Below are positions 17,289-26,510 of a stretch of DNA of 64,000 nt, piece after piece (position 1 is the first letter of the stretch; each line of letters starts with the position of its first letter). The notes beneath the pieces are model-generated. The model had not been told where the DNA came from. It saw only the letters and a list, made by a program, of their open reading frames with translations, and ran no database searches. This stretch comes from Halobacteriovorax sp. HLS. Lineage in GTDB: Bacteria > Bdellovibrionota > Bacteriovoracia > Bacteriovoracales > Bacteriovoracaceae. A program made the translations under genes and the position numbers. The stretch covers positions 1-64,000 of the forward strand of contig NZ_QOCL01000003.1 in the NCBI RefSeq assembly GCF_004006665.1, written 5' to 3'.

Positions 17289-17639
17289 TTAGTTTCCTTT
17301 GGTGTGGCCGTCAAAATTGAGGACTGCACCAGGGTGAACAATAAGGTTCTTTGAATTTATAAGACCAGAAAGTTTCCCCGTAGGATAGACTTCAACAAGA
17401 CCTTTTGAATAAATCTCTCCTTCAACATTTCCATATATTTTTAAGTCAAAGCAGTGAACCTTTCCCTTAATAGAAGAGCTTGGTTCAAAAGTCAGTAGAG
17501 ATTCGTCGCTAACATGTATTTCTCCTTCTAGAGAGCCTGCTAGGTGAGTAGCGCCACTAAAAGTGAAATTACCATTCAATTTACAACTCTTACCAATGAG
17601 GGTGAAATTCTGTTCTTCTATTGAGATTATATTGTCCAT
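17289..17639 (-). CDS. Bactofilin
   Basis: A 116-residue polymer-forming cytoskeletal protein. The sequence is a run of short beta-rungs with regular Gly and hydrophobic spacing (GNFTFSGATHLAGSLEGEI, IKGKVHCFDLKIYGNVEGEI), the right-handed beta-helix of bactofilins. Length is typical. Bactofilins scaffold wall-modifying enzymes. Here the gene is last in an operon behind a bitopic membrane protein and an L,D-transpeptidase, fitting a cell-shape role. Confidence 0.93.
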   Translation of the reverse strand: MDNIISIEEQNFTLIGKSCKLNGNFTFSGATHLAGSLEGEIHVSDESLLTFEPSSSIKGKVHCFDLKIYGNVEGEIYSKGLVEVYPTGKLSGLINSKNLIVHPGAVLNFDGHTKGN

Positions 17640-17641
17640 AC

Positions 17642-18370
17642 TTACTTTATGTTTTGGGCGATAAGTTTCTTGAAAAGAACGTCGCCAGTTCTTGAGAAAA
17701 CGATAATTTTAATCAGTGCCTTAGAGTCTTTAAATCCAGTGAGATCAAAGTTTGCAGAGACATGTCTTAATCTAGAAAAGGCAAATGACTCACCTTGATT
17801 ATAAGAAAGTAGCATATCTTCCGAAGCAATTTCATTTTCAGGATAAAAAATCATTCTATTAGTCGTGGCCAGTTGAATGTGAATATAGCCTGATAACTTT
17901 CTTCCATCAGTGGTTTGATTTACGATATCAAATTTTAGATTTAGTTTATTTTCTGAAATATCAAACTTTGTATTATCTAGGCTTAGTAAAGGTTGGCTAC
18001 TTAAGTCTTCCTGCGACGGAACTGCTCTAAATAGTGAAAGGGTAGATAGCTTAATTCCTGAAGTATCAGTACTTGAGAGCTTCTTTTCAAATAGTTTATT
18101 AAGTTCGGCGATCTCTTCAAGTTGAGCACTAAGGGCCAAGTTCTTTCCTTTTAGCTCTTTGATAATTTCAGGCTCTTTACGTCTGGCCATCTCAGCAATC
18201 TGCTTAAAGTAAACGCTACCTGCGATTACAACAACAAGACAGATCATGGTAATAATTGGGAGTACGTAGAAAGTAAATTTAAGTAAGGCCTTATTTGTCG
18301 TTAGAAAAATAGGACCTTTCTTTTTATCATAAAGAAGAAACGATAGTTTATTTGTAGATTTAGTAGTCAT
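17642..18370 (-). CDS. Bitopic membrane protein of the bactofilin operon
   Basis: A 242-residue protein with a cytoplasmic Lys-rich N-terminus (1-25), one membrane helix (about 30-52), a coiled coil (about 55-95) and a beta-rich periplasmic domain (about 120-242). It lacks peptidase motifs. In many bacteria the bactofilin neighbour is a membrane-anchored M23 peptidase. Here the anchor and coiled coil resemble that arrangement but the catalytic domain is missing. It lies 2 nt upstream of bactofilin and 5 nt downstream of the transpeptidase gene, so it probably links the cytoskeleton to the wall enzyme. Confidence 0.75.
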   Translation of the reverse strand: MTTKSTNKLSFLLYDKKKGPIFLTTNKALLKFTFYVLPIITMICLVVVIAGSVYFKQIAEMARRKEPEIIKELKGKNLALSAQLEEIAELNKLFEKKLSSTDTSGIKLSTLSLFRAVPSQEDLSSQPLLSLDNTKFDISENKLNLKFDIVNQTTDGRKLSGYIHIQLATTNRMIFYPENEIASEDMLLSYNQGESFAFSRLRHVSANFDLTGFKDSKALIKIIVFSRTGDVLFKKLIAQNIK

Positions 18371-18375
18371 AGAGA

Positions 18376-19419
18376 TTAATTATTCTCTACTCTTTTCACA
18401 AAGTCTGCCCCTAAGATTGATTTTGGATCATTATCCTTAAAAAATCTCATTGATGGTTGAAAAGCAACCTTCGCTTCTTCCTCGTTCTTGATCCCAGACT
18501 TAGTCCAAGTCTCATTTACAATTTTCCACTCATAGTACTTATCTTGTTTTAGATAAAGAGTTTTTCTACCAATATCATTAATTGTATTAGAAGTATAAAT
18601 TTGTTGAAAACTAATCACTGCATAATCTTTAACTCTAAAGATTGATACATCTTCAATTTCTACTTTAGGAGTTCCCGCGTTGTTGAAAACGGCTCTCTTG
18701 TATTGCTTAAATTGCTCGTAGTTTCCACGGAATTTATCAAAGAATTGTTCTTTGTGGTAGCTGTTGAAGTAGAGCTCAGTATTTTCGTTTTGCCAACCTG
18801 TTAGCCACTGCTCAAGAGTGTCGTTGAGTTTTGATCTTTCTTTGAGCCAAGCTGTTTTTGTTAGGTATTGCATATTGTGAACAACAATAATTGGTGTTCT
18901 ATTTAGCTCAAGAAACTTTGAGATCTCAATTAGGTTTGAGTTCGTCGCTACTACACAGCCACGAGAGTCAAGCCCTTTATCAATTCTTGTTTCATCATTT
19001 GTAGAGTGAAGCCAAATTCCGCCACCAGTTTTTCCAGCACGTTGATCTATAGGGTTAGGGTAGTTCATAACAAATGCACCTACACCATAAATTTGTCCCT
19101 GCTTTCCATGTCTATCAAGTAGGTCCTGATGAGTAAGAAAGTCAGTAAAGAAGTAAATACCCTCTGGTGTTCTGTGATCACCTTGAAAAATTTTATCTCC
19201 GGCCTTCTTTCCTGTTGCCATTGGATATTCTTTTACAAGAGCAGGTAGTCCATTCTCGTTACTGTATAAGTAAAGTGAGTGAGTCGACTTTTCAGCTACA
19301 ATTACATGGTGAGAGAAATTTTTCTCTAGCATTAGTAACGAAGTTGGTAAGTATTGCTCTGCAAATGAGCTAAGACTTAAAAGAAGAGTTATCAAGATTA
19401 ATGGGCTAGTTTTGTACAT
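18376..19419 (-). CDS. L,D-transpeptidase with C-terminal NTF2-like domain
   Basis: A 347-residue exported protein: signal peptide (1-20), YkuD catalytic domain (about 35-180) and an NTF2/SnoaL-like domain (about 200-340). The active-site block shows His138 (WLHST) and SRGCVV with Cys155. These enzymes make or remodel 3-3 peptide cross-links or attach proteins to peptidoglycan. The two-domain layout matches the Cds6/Csd6-type shape enzymes of helical and curved bacteria. It is first in an operon with the membrane protein and bactofilin; a divergent promoter region lies upstream. Confidence 0.9.
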   Translation of the reverse strand: MYKTSPLILITLLLSLSSFAEQYLPTSLLMLEKNFSHHVIVAEKSTHSLYLYSNENGLPALVKEYPMATGKKAGDKIFQGDHRTPEGIYFFTDFLTHQDLLDRHGKQGQIYGVGAFVMNYPNPIDQRAGKTGGGIWLHSTNDETRIDKGLDSRGCVVATNSNLIEISKFLELNRTPIIVVHNMQYLTKTAWLKERSKLNDTLEQWLTGWQNENTELYFNSYHKEQFFDKFRGNYEQFKQYKRAVFNNAGTPKVEIEDVSIFRVKDYAVISFQQIYTSNTINDIGRKTLYLKQDKYYEWKIVNETWTKSGIKNEEEAKVAFQPSMRFFKDNDPKSILGADFVKRVENN

Positions 19420-19454
19420 ATATCACCTAGTAAAATGGTCCTGTATTTTTTATG

Positions 19455-19563
19455 AATTATAGTAACTTACAATATTCTAATCTATTTTAACCCTTTTTTA
19501 CAAGATATCTAGGAAGAAGAAGATACTTATTGGCGATTTTTTATTCAATAAGTTACTATAATT
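19455..19563. promoter_or_regulatory. Divergent regulatory region with a 15-bp inverted repeat
   Basis: TAAGTTACTATAATT occurs on the plus strand at 19549-19563 and on the minus strand at 19469-19455, facing the two divergent genes. Each copy is followed by an A/T run ending AAAAATA. TATAAT inside each copy could be the -10 box of twin promoters, or the repeat may bind a common regulator. Confidence 0.5.
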
Positions 19564-19575
19564 ATATAAAAATAT

Positions 19576-19583
19576 GCCGATGA
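19576..19583 (+). promoter_or_regulatory. Possible sigma-28 -10 box before the acidic pseudo-receiver gene
   Basis: GCCGATGA differs from the FliA -10 consensus GCCGATAA at one base. Eleven nt upstream is TATAATTA (19557-19564), 5 of 8 to the -35 consensus and part of the inverted repeat. The gene starts at 19601. Confidence 0.35.
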
Positions 19584-19600
19584 GTTAACTAACGCGACAC

Positions 19601-22177
19601 ATGAAAACAATATTTTATACGACTGACACAAATTTAGAATCCGTTTATTCGTCTTTTGAAGACGACAATGCGGTCCTCTGTTCAGATTTCAATGATCTCG
19701 GACGCTTGGTTAATGAGTCTGACGTATGCACTATTGTAATGGATTTTGACTGTGCTGAGCTAGATTGCCTTGAAACACATAAGTCATTAGTTGATTTAGA
19801 CAAAGTCTTTACGATACTTTTAACCGGCTCAATGGAGCTGCCCGAAATACTGAAGATTCAGAATTCATCTAACGCGTGCGATGCTTATTTAACTAAGCCT
19901 GTAACCAAAGAAATCATTTTAGATGTTATTGGAGACTTTCAACTCTCAGTTGATCAAAGTAATTCGTCCGACACTGTCGCTCCTCAAATGGAGCAGAGTT
20001 TAGTTTTTTCAGCAAGAGATCTTGAAAGTGAACTAGATCAATCAGTGGAAGATGACTTGCTGGCCAGTTCACAGATAGCGGAGACTGAAGAGACTGAAGA
20101 CGAAGATGATCAAGTAGACTTTAACGCTTCTGAATTTCGTATTTCTGATGAGGTTAGAGATGTTGTTGATCAACATAATCAAAGTGATTTAGATTTTGAT
20201 GATGAAGTAAATAAGGACATCCAAAGAAAGTTTGACTCTGTATTTGGGAAGAAGAAGGTTGTAGAGACCAGTAAGTCCGATATAGCAGAGATCATAACTC
20301 CTATTGAGCAGGAAAAAGAAGAAATTAGTTTTGAAAAAAATAATACACAAGAAAATATAGATTTTAATCCTGAAGAGGATAATATTGTTGTCGAAGAAAG
20401 CCCTTCGATTGAGGTAACTATGTCTGATGATAATGAAGAAGTTGGCGGTCTTGAATTTAGCCTTCCTGATGAAGAGGTTGAACTCGCAGGAGAGGAAGCT
20501 GTTGCTAAGATTGAAGAAAATGATTCTGAAGATGTAGGTGAACTTGATTTTTCAGTTAGTGATGACTCTCAAGAGGAGTCGGAACAAGAAGAGGGACTAA
20601 GCTTTGATGTATCAGGTGATGACCTCGATCTTTCTGGTGAAGATCAGGGTAGTGAAGGTGCTTCTGAAGACTCGTCAGATGATGGACTAGAATTTGACGT
20701 TAGTGAAGATTCTCTTAGCCTTAGTGATGAGACTGATACAGCACAGAGTGCAGCCCCTAGTGAAGCTGCTGATGATGAACAAGAGGGAGGACTTGAATTC
20801 GATATGGATTCTGATGACTCTCTTTCACTTAGCGCTGATGGAGACGAAGTTGAATCAGCACCTCTTGAAAGTGCTGTTGATGACGGTTTAGATTTTAATG
20901 ATGACAGTGATGAAGGCCTTAGCCTAAGTGCTGAGGGTGATGAAATAGATAATAGTGTCGCTGATGAAGGTGGTGCTGGAGATATCGATTTCTCGGCCAC
21001 TGAAGATGACGGTGAAGGTGTTGACCATGCATCGATAGAGTCAACAGACTCTTTTCAGCTCGGAGACTCTGACGATTTAGATGCAACGATTAATTCGATT
21101 GTTGCTCCTCCTGCTGAGGAAGATCAAGAGGTCTCGGCAAGTGCTGAAGCAGAAGACTCTACTGGCGAATTTGATATGGCCGCAATTCAAAATGCCGCAG
21201 TTGAAGAAGATGATAGTGAGCAAATGCAAGAGTTTGATTATAAAACTTCATCAGGATTTTCTCCTGATCTATTAGACAGTGTAGGTGACAATACTAATCC
21301 TACAATAATCGCTTCGACAGGTTCTTTGAAAGAGGGGGACCTCTTAAGTGACCTTGATGATTCTGGAACAGTGACAGAAGAAAATGTCGTAGGAGAGTTG
21401 TCTTTTTCTGAAACGATTGAAGATGACTTTTCATCGGGACTTGATGAGTTGATGAGTGCTAACTCAGAAGATAATAATTTAACTCAAACAGTTCAAACCA
21501 GCGAGAATTCTAATACTGAACCAGCTCCTAGAATGAGCTCTAAAGAAGAGTATGAAAACTTTAGAAGCTATGACGAAGATGAAATGCTTCGTCTGCAAGG
21601 TACGATTAGACAGCTGAGAGAAGAGCGAGAAGAGTTGATGAGTGAAATAACGCAACTTAAGGCAGAAAAACAAATTCTCGATCAAGATAACTTAGGTCTT
21701 AAGGCCGAACTAGACGAAGTAAAGATTGAGTTAGGAATTATAAAGAAGAGACATCACGAAGAGTTAAGTGAAAAAGAGTATCAAAATAAGCTCAATGAAG
21801 AAAAACGAGAACTCTATGAACTTAAGGCAAAGAACTTACAAAAAGAATTTGATCGTTTAAATCAAAAAGTTAGATTAGACTTCAATCAAGTTAAGCAAAG
21901 AGAAAAAGAGCTTGAAAGTAAGCTTGAGTTAACCGTAATGGACTCTGAATCTCTTGTGCAAACTCGAGATATGAAAATTCTAGACTTGAAAAGAAAAATC
22001 GATGCTCTAGAGTTTAATATGGAGAACTCTACGATTAGAGAACTTAAGCATAGAGAAGATAAATCTAAGCTGGAAGAAAGGCTTGGTAAGATCATGAAGA
22101 CCTTGAGAGGCTCAATACAACTGATTGAAGACGACTTAGATGAATTAGAAGAAGATAATACAAAAGAACTGGATTAA
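19601..22177 (+). CDS. Acidic repeat protein with N-terminal pseudo-receiver and C-terminal coiled coil
   Basis: An 858-residue cytoplasmic protein. Residues 1-115 resemble a receiver fold (ending in the TKP motif of the beta5 Lys-Pro), but the first acidic pocket is poor. About 120-640 is very acidic and disordered with recurring units of about 25-45 residues around the core GL[ED]F[DSN] followed by SLSLS-type strings. About 640-850 is a long coiled coil. The architecture recalls polarity and gliding scaffolds such as AglZ/FrzS (pseudo-receiver plus coiled coil) rather than a transcription regulator; this is an analogy. The diguanylate cyclase gene follows 4 nt later. Confidence 0.75.
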   Translation: MKTIFYTTDTNLESVYSSFEDDNAVLCSDFNDLGRLVNESDVCTIVMDFDCAELDCLETHKSLVDLDKVFTILLTGSMELPEILKIQNSSNACDAYLTKPVTKEIILDVIGDFQLSVDQSNSSDTVAPQMEQSLVFSARDLESELDQSVEDDLLASSQIAETEETEDEDDQVDFNASEFRISDEVRDVVDQHNQSDLDFDDEVNKDIQRKFDSVFGKKKVVETSKSDIAEIITPIEQEKEEISFEKNNTQENIDFNPEEDNIVVEESPSIEVTMSDDNEEVGGLEFSLPDEEVELAGEEAVAKIEENDSEDVGELDFSVSDDSQEESEQEEGLSFDVSGDDLDLSGEDQGSEGASEDSSDDGLEFDVSEDSLSLSDETDTAQSAAPSEAADDEQEGGLEFDMDSDDSLSLSADGDEVESAPLESAVDDGLDFNDDSDEGLSLSAEGDEIDNSVADEGGAGDIDFSATEDDGEGVDHASIESTDSFQLGDSDDLDATINSIVAPPAEEDQEVSASAEAEDSTGEFDMAAIQNAAVEEDDSEQMQEFDYKTSSGFSPDLLDSVGDNTNPTIIASTGSLKEGDLLSDLDDSGTVTEENVVGELSFSETIEDDFSSGLDELMSANSEDNNLTQTVQTSENSNTEPAPRMSSKEEYENFRSYDEDEMLRLQGTIRQLREEREELMSEITQLKAEKQILDQDNLGLKAELDEVKIELGIIKKRHHEELSEKEYQNKLNEEKRELYELKAKNLQKEFDRLNQKVRLDFNQVKQREKELESKLELTVMDSESLVQTRDMKILDLKRKIDALEFNMENSTIRELKHREDKSKLEERLGKIMKTLRGSIQLIEDDLDELEEDNTKELD

Positions 22178-22181
22178 TAAA

Positions 22182-23198
22182 TTGAATGATGAACTAAACG
22201 GACAACATTATAAGAAGTTGATTGAGTTTATTTTTGAATGTGATCAGCTTGAAGGCCTTAAAAAGGTGTACGAGTCACTAGACCAGTTTTGGATTAGTGA
22301 ATTCTTATCATCTTCAATAAACGTATTCAGCGTTCATAAAGACTCTGCTGAAAAACGTTACTGCCGTCAATTTTGGAGAGCAAAGAGTCAAGTTGAGAGC
22401 TTAACAACTCATGACTTAAATGAGATACGTGGTCTGATTAAAACGTCTCCACAACTCGAACAATCTTGGATCGAGGTTGTTAAATCAAAAGATGAATATC
22501 TCTATGTGTTCTCCTGTGGGGAATCTTATGATCAGTTTTACTATGCTGGCGTAAAAGTTTCTGAAAAAGTTCAGGATAAACTTTTAAATTATCTAGTTAC
22601 TTACTTGAATACAACTTCTCTTAAATTTAATAAATTTAGTGAGGCAGATAAGCTGAAATCTCTTGTCCATGTAGATGATGTAACTGGACTTTATAACCAA
22701 AGAAAATTCTTAAAAGATATAGATAATCAAATTAGTAAGTATGAAGAACAAGGGGAGCTTTTCTCTGTTATCTTCATTGATATAGATCACTTTAAAAGTG
22801 TTAATGATGGGCACGGTCATCTCGTAGGAACACAGCTTCTTTCAGATGTTGCAACTGTTCTAAAACGAGTCGTTAGAGAGACTGACTTATGTTACCGCTA
22901 TGGTGGTGATGAATTTGTCATTGTTGTTCCTTCATGTAATGGCGAAGACGCTAAAGATGTAGGTCTAAGGATCTTAAGAGGTATTACAAGAGAGAAGTTC
23001 TTTGTCTCAGAAGAGAAGGGAATGAATGGCTCTCATACCTTTAAACTTTCCGTTTCGGTAGGTGTCGCTACTTTTCCTAAAGATGCTAAGACGAGAGTTG
23101 AGATCATCTCTATTGCCGATAAAATGATGTATAAAGCTAAGCAATCTGGACGTGGTCAAGTTTGTTTTGCGGGTGAAATGTTCACTGAGGAAGGGTAG
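22182..23198 (+). CDS. Diguanylate cyclase (GGDEF)
   Basis: A 338-residue protein with an N-terminal region of about 160 residues of unknown fold and a C-terminal GGDEF domain that makes cyclic di-GMP from two GTP. The active site reads RYGGDEFVIVV and the metal-binding DIDHFKSVND segment is intact. RETD five residues before the motif is a product-inhibition I-site. The start is TTG 4 nt after the previous stop, with no better ATG in frame. Its stop overlaps the GTG of the next gene. The operon ties c-di-GMP synthesis to the acidic scaffold protein. Confidence 0.93.
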   Translation: MNDELNGQHYKKLIEFIFECDQLEGLKKVYESLDQFWISEFLSSSINVFSVHKDSAEKRYCRQFWRAKSQVESLTTHDLNEIRGLIKTSPQLEQSWIEVVKSKDEYLYVFSCGESYDQFYYAGVKVSEKVQDKLLNYLVTYLNTTSLKFNKFSEADKLKSLVHVDDVTGLYNQRKFLKDIDNQISKYEEQGELFSVIFIDIDHFKSVNDGHGHLVGTQLLSDVATVLKRVVRETDLCYRYGGDEFVIVVPSCNGEDAKDVGLRILRGITREKFFVSEEKGMNGSHTFKLSVSVGVATFPKDAKTRVEIISIADKMMYKAKQSGRGQVCFAGEMFTEEG

Positions 23199-24277
23199 TG
23201 TTACTTCTTTCAATTAGTGATCTGCATCTAGGTAAGGGGCGTTTTTTAAAAAATGGTCAGCTCAATATTCTAGAAGACTTTTTTGAAGATCAAAGATTTG
23301 CTGAGTTTTGTGAGTTTTACTCAACTGAGGAGTTCTACACTAAAGAAGTTCATCTTGTTCTCAATGGTGATATTTTAAATCTAATTCAAATTGATTTTGA
23401 AGGTGTCTTTACTCATATTGTGGACTCAGTTCACGCTATATCAAGTCTATTGTCTATTATTAAAGGTCATCCAATATTCTTTGATGCCATAAAGAACTTT
23501 CTAAATGCACCTAATAAGAAAGTTAGTTATGTTATTGGAAATCATGATGCGGCCATGGACTTTGAAAGTGCTCAAGAATTATTTAATCAAAGAGTCGATT
23601 CAAAAGTTAACTTCTGTCATGAGTTACAAACCTATGGTGTTCATGTTGAACATGGTCATCGTTTTGAGGCCATCAATTCTGTTCCAAAGAAGAAGTATTA
23701 CACATTGGGTCCAAATGGAAAAAAGATTTTAAATCTACCTTGGGGAAGTTTATTTTGTATCTCTGTTTTACCTAGACTTAAAAAGGAGAGGCCTTACTTA
23801 GATAAGGTTCGACCGATGGCCTCTTATATTAAATGGTGTCTAGTGCATGATATTGGATTCTTTTTTAAGATGTCCATTATTGTTATCAAATACTTGATTC
23901 AAACTAATTTTGATACCTACTTGAAAGATAATAGAAATTTTCAAACATCTTTAAAGATTCTAAAACAAATTACAATTTATCCACGCTACGAAAAAAAAGC
24001 TAAGGCCATTTTAAAAAAGGACCTTGGACTTCATACTATAATAATGGGACATACACATTTACAGGAATGGAGAAGATTCCCTGAAGGGAAGTATTACTTT
24101 AACACTGGTACGTGGAATCCGATTCCTTCTATTGATGCCGGTCTTCATCAGGATTCAACTCACTTAACTTATTGTATGCTTGATATTCATAAAGAGACCT
24201 CTAGCTTAAGAGAAGGCTCTTTAAATGTTTGGCAAGGAAAGTGGAGACCATTTAAATCCGAAATCTCTACTTCGTAA
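23198..24277 (+). CDS. Calcineurin-like metallophosphoesterase
   Basis: A 359-residue metallophosphoesterase. All metal motifs are visible: SDLHLG at the N-terminus, LNGDILN, VIGNHD, VEHGHRFEA and MGHTHLQEW. The layout is like UDP-2,3-diacylglucosamine pyrophosphatase (LpxH), but the chain is about 100 residues longer, with a hydrophobic helical insert (about 185-240) that could bind membrane. Substrate therefore uncertain. It begins with GTG overlapping the TAG of the cyclase gene, indicating coupling. It overlaps the convergent permease gene by 11 nt. Confidence 0.82.
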   Translation: MLLLSISDLHLGKGRFLKNGQLNILEDFFEDQRFAEFCEFYSTEEFYTKEVHLVLNGDILNLIQIDFEGVFTHIVDSVHAISSLLSIIKGHPIFFDAIKNFLNAPNKKVSYVIGNHDAAMDFESAQELFNQRVDSKVNFCHELQTYGVHVEHGHRFEAINSVPKKKYYTLGPNGKKILNLPWGSLFCISVLPRLKKERPYLDKVRPMASYIKWCLVHDIGFFFKMSIIVIKYLIQTNFDTYLKDNRNFQTSLKILKQITIYPRYEKKAKAILKKDLGLHTIIMGHTHLQEWRRFPEGKYYFNTGTWNPIPSIDAGLHQDSTHLTYCMLDIHKETSSLREGSLNVWQGKWRPFKSEISTS

Positions 24278-26483
24278 CTGAGTTTCTCTGGGCATTTTGA
24301 ACAGAAATAACAGAACAAGAAGCAGCCGCAATGAGTTTATCATCATCTGTTCCTAAGATATCTTTCCACCATGAGTGTTCAGATGCTCCAAATACAAGTA
24401 GATCGTATTCAGCTGAGTATTGGATAATTGATTCAACTTTATCGTCAGTTTGTAATGTTTGATACTTAGAGCGAGACCTAGTATTTGCGCACAGCTTTTC
24501 AAGATCTTCGTGCTCTTTAGCTATTTCATCATTTGTTACATTCAGTCCTACAATCTTTACTAAGCTAAGTTCAGCTTTATTTGCAACTGCGTAAAGGTCA
24601 GCAGATCCTAAAACAAGTTCGAAGTCACAATTTTCATCAATTACGACTAAGACCTTTCTTATATAACGAACCCCTGCATCTCTAAAAATTGCTAGATTTG
24701 ATTGAAGATGGTTTCTAAGCCATCCTACAGGGTTATGAATAGTGAAGGTTCCTCTTTTTTTACCACCCCATTCTTTGAATAGCCACTTACAGTGAAGTCT
24801 TTGACTTATTTCAAATACACTTCTAGCTAGGTCGTGACTAACAATTGGATCAAATGTGATTGGGAGGTTTTGCTCCACGGACATCGCAATAATTCTTCTA
24901 CGAAGAGATCTTAACTGACCAGGTTCTTCAATAAGATCCTTAAGGTCTGTTTGTTCAGGAACTTCTGTAAAGTGGGCAACTTCTAAGTTTTCACCTTCGG
25001 CCATAACCGCTGCCATCTCTATTAAAGTTTCAGGACTTTTTTCATTCCCAAATATGGCAACAACAGCTCTGGCGTCTTTACTAAATTGCAAGCTATCAAA
25101 GTTGTAGCTGGTCATACTTTCAACTTCTTCGACAACAATATCAGTTCGCTTTCCACGAATCCCTAAAACACCTCTTCTTGTCGTTCTATTTTTTGAGTAA
25201 AAAATAAACAGAAGAACACCTGGAATTGAAATACCTAGTACTGCCGATACAATGATGAAGCCCATTCCAAAGAGAAGTCCAAGTCCACTGATGATACCAA
25301 GTACTTGTAAGACAGGATACATTGGGCTTTTAAACTCCGGTTTATACCACTGTACTCTCGTTTCTCTTAGCACGATAACCGCAATATTCTCGAAAACATA
25401 AATGAGAATCATAAAGCCAGAAGCTAATTTAGCAATCTTCGTTACATCCATATAAAGGATGGTTAGAGCAACAACAAGGCTTGATAGTAGTATACTCCAA
25501 ACAGGAGTTAGGAATTTCTTATGAAGTTTACCAATTGCACTTGGAAGAAGTTTATCCCTACCCATTGCAAACGGAAATCTTGAAGAGGCGAGGATTCCTG
25601 CATTGGCCATGGAGATCATCGTTAAAATACCTACTACAGAGATAAAGATTGCAAAGGATTCTCCTCCAACATTTTGAGCAAATGTGTAGAGAGGTTTGTA
25701 ATTTCCTACGAAGTCTAATTTAGAAACATTTCCCACCATAGAAAAAGTAACAAAACAGTAAATAACAGTTACTAGAAAAAGAGAAATGAGTATTCCTCTT
25801 GGAAGATTCTTTTCAGGATTTTTTATTTCCTCGGCTATTGCGGCCACCTTTGTTACACCTGCAAATGACACAAAAACAAGTGCCGTAGCAGACATAAGCC
25901 CAGTGAATCCATGATCTAGAAATGGAGTCATATAGCTACTGTCTAGTTGTGTTAAACCTGCGCCACCTAGAACAAATAATGAACTTATAGCAATAGCAAC
26001 TATAACCATCAGAATGCTACTAACTTTTCCAACTCCAAAGATATTTAAAATAGTTATTATGACTAAAAATGTCAGAGCGGTAGGCTGTAGCGGTAGGTCG
26101 GCCAATACTGTCAAATACGCACCAAAGCCAACTAAGGCAAAGGCCGCTTTTAGTAATAGTGATAGCCAAAGTCCAAGCCCCGCAACAGTTCCAGCAAGGG
26201 GTCCAAATGTTCTTTCGAGATAAACATAGGTTCCGCCAGAAGTTGGCATGGCCGTAGCCAGTTCTGATTTAGACATTGAAGCAGGGAGAATACATATTGA
26301 CGCGAGCAGGTAAGCTAGCCAGACAGATGGTCCCGTCTGCGTAATAGCAAGACTTGGTAGCACAAAAATACCACTACCTAGCATGGCACTAATACTAATT
26401 GCTACTACTGAACTTAATCCTAGTCGTCTTTCTAGTGCTTTCACAGAACCTCTCATTAACACGTAAGAGGTCAATTCTGACAT
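24267..26483 (-). CDS. APC-family amino acid permease fused to stress-protein-like C-terminus
   Basis: A 738-residue protein. Residues 1-440 form an APC transporter with about 12 membrane helices. The substrate-site signature GSGIFVLPSL is in helix 1, and TSGGTYVYLERTFGP is also typical. Residues about 460-738 are soluble and resemble one or two universal-stress-protein domains (VVAIFGNEKSPETL; LVVIDENCDFELVLGSA; LLVFGASEHSWW near the end). Such fusions are known among bacterial amino acid transporters. The soluble part probably binds nucleotide and regulates uptake. It is monocistronic. Confidence 0.9.
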   Translation of the reverse strand: MSELTSYVLMRGSVKALERRLGLSSVVAISISAMLGSGIFVLPSLAITQTGPSVWLAYLLASICILPASMSKSELATAMPTSGGTYVYLERTFGPLAGTVAGLGLWLSLLLKAAFALVGFGAYLTVLADLPLQPTALTFLVIITILNIFGVGKVSSILMVIVAIAISSLFVLGGAGLTQLDSSYMTPFLDHGFTGLMSATALVFVSFAGVTKVAAIAEEIKNPEKNLPRGILISLFLVTVIYCFVTFSMVGNVSKLDFVGNYKPLYTFAQNVGGESFAIFISVVGILTMISMANAGILASSRFPFAMGRDKLLPSAIGKLHKKFLTPVWSILLSSLVVALTILYMDVTKIAKLASGFMILIYVFENIAVIVLRETRVQWYKPEFKSPMYPVLQVLGIISGLGLLFGMGFIIVSAVLGISIPGVLLFIFYSKNRTTRRGVLGIRGKRTDIVVEEVESMTSYNFDSLQFSKDARAVVAIFGNEKSPETLIEMAAVMAEGENLEVAHFTEVPEQTDLKDLIEEPGQLRSLRRRIIAMSVEQNLPITFDPIVSHDLARSVFEISQRLHCKWLFKEWGGKKRGTFTIHNPVGWLRNHLQSNLAIFRDAGVRYIRKVLVVIDENCDFELVLGSADLYAVANKAELSLVKIVGLNVTNDEIAKEHEDLEKLCANTRSRSKYQTLQTDDKVESIIQYSAEYDLLVFGASEHSWWKDILGTDDDKLIAAASCSVISVQNAQRNSVTK

Positions 26484-26510
26484 AAATAGTACAATAAGTC
26501 ATTATATTGA

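Noticed and set aside
20644-21000. Ser-rich minus-strand ORF of 118 codons opposite the acidic repeat protein
   Set aside because: It is the mirror of Asp/Glu/Ser-rich repeat codons on the plus strand, has no ribosome binding site, and low-complexity composition explains its length.
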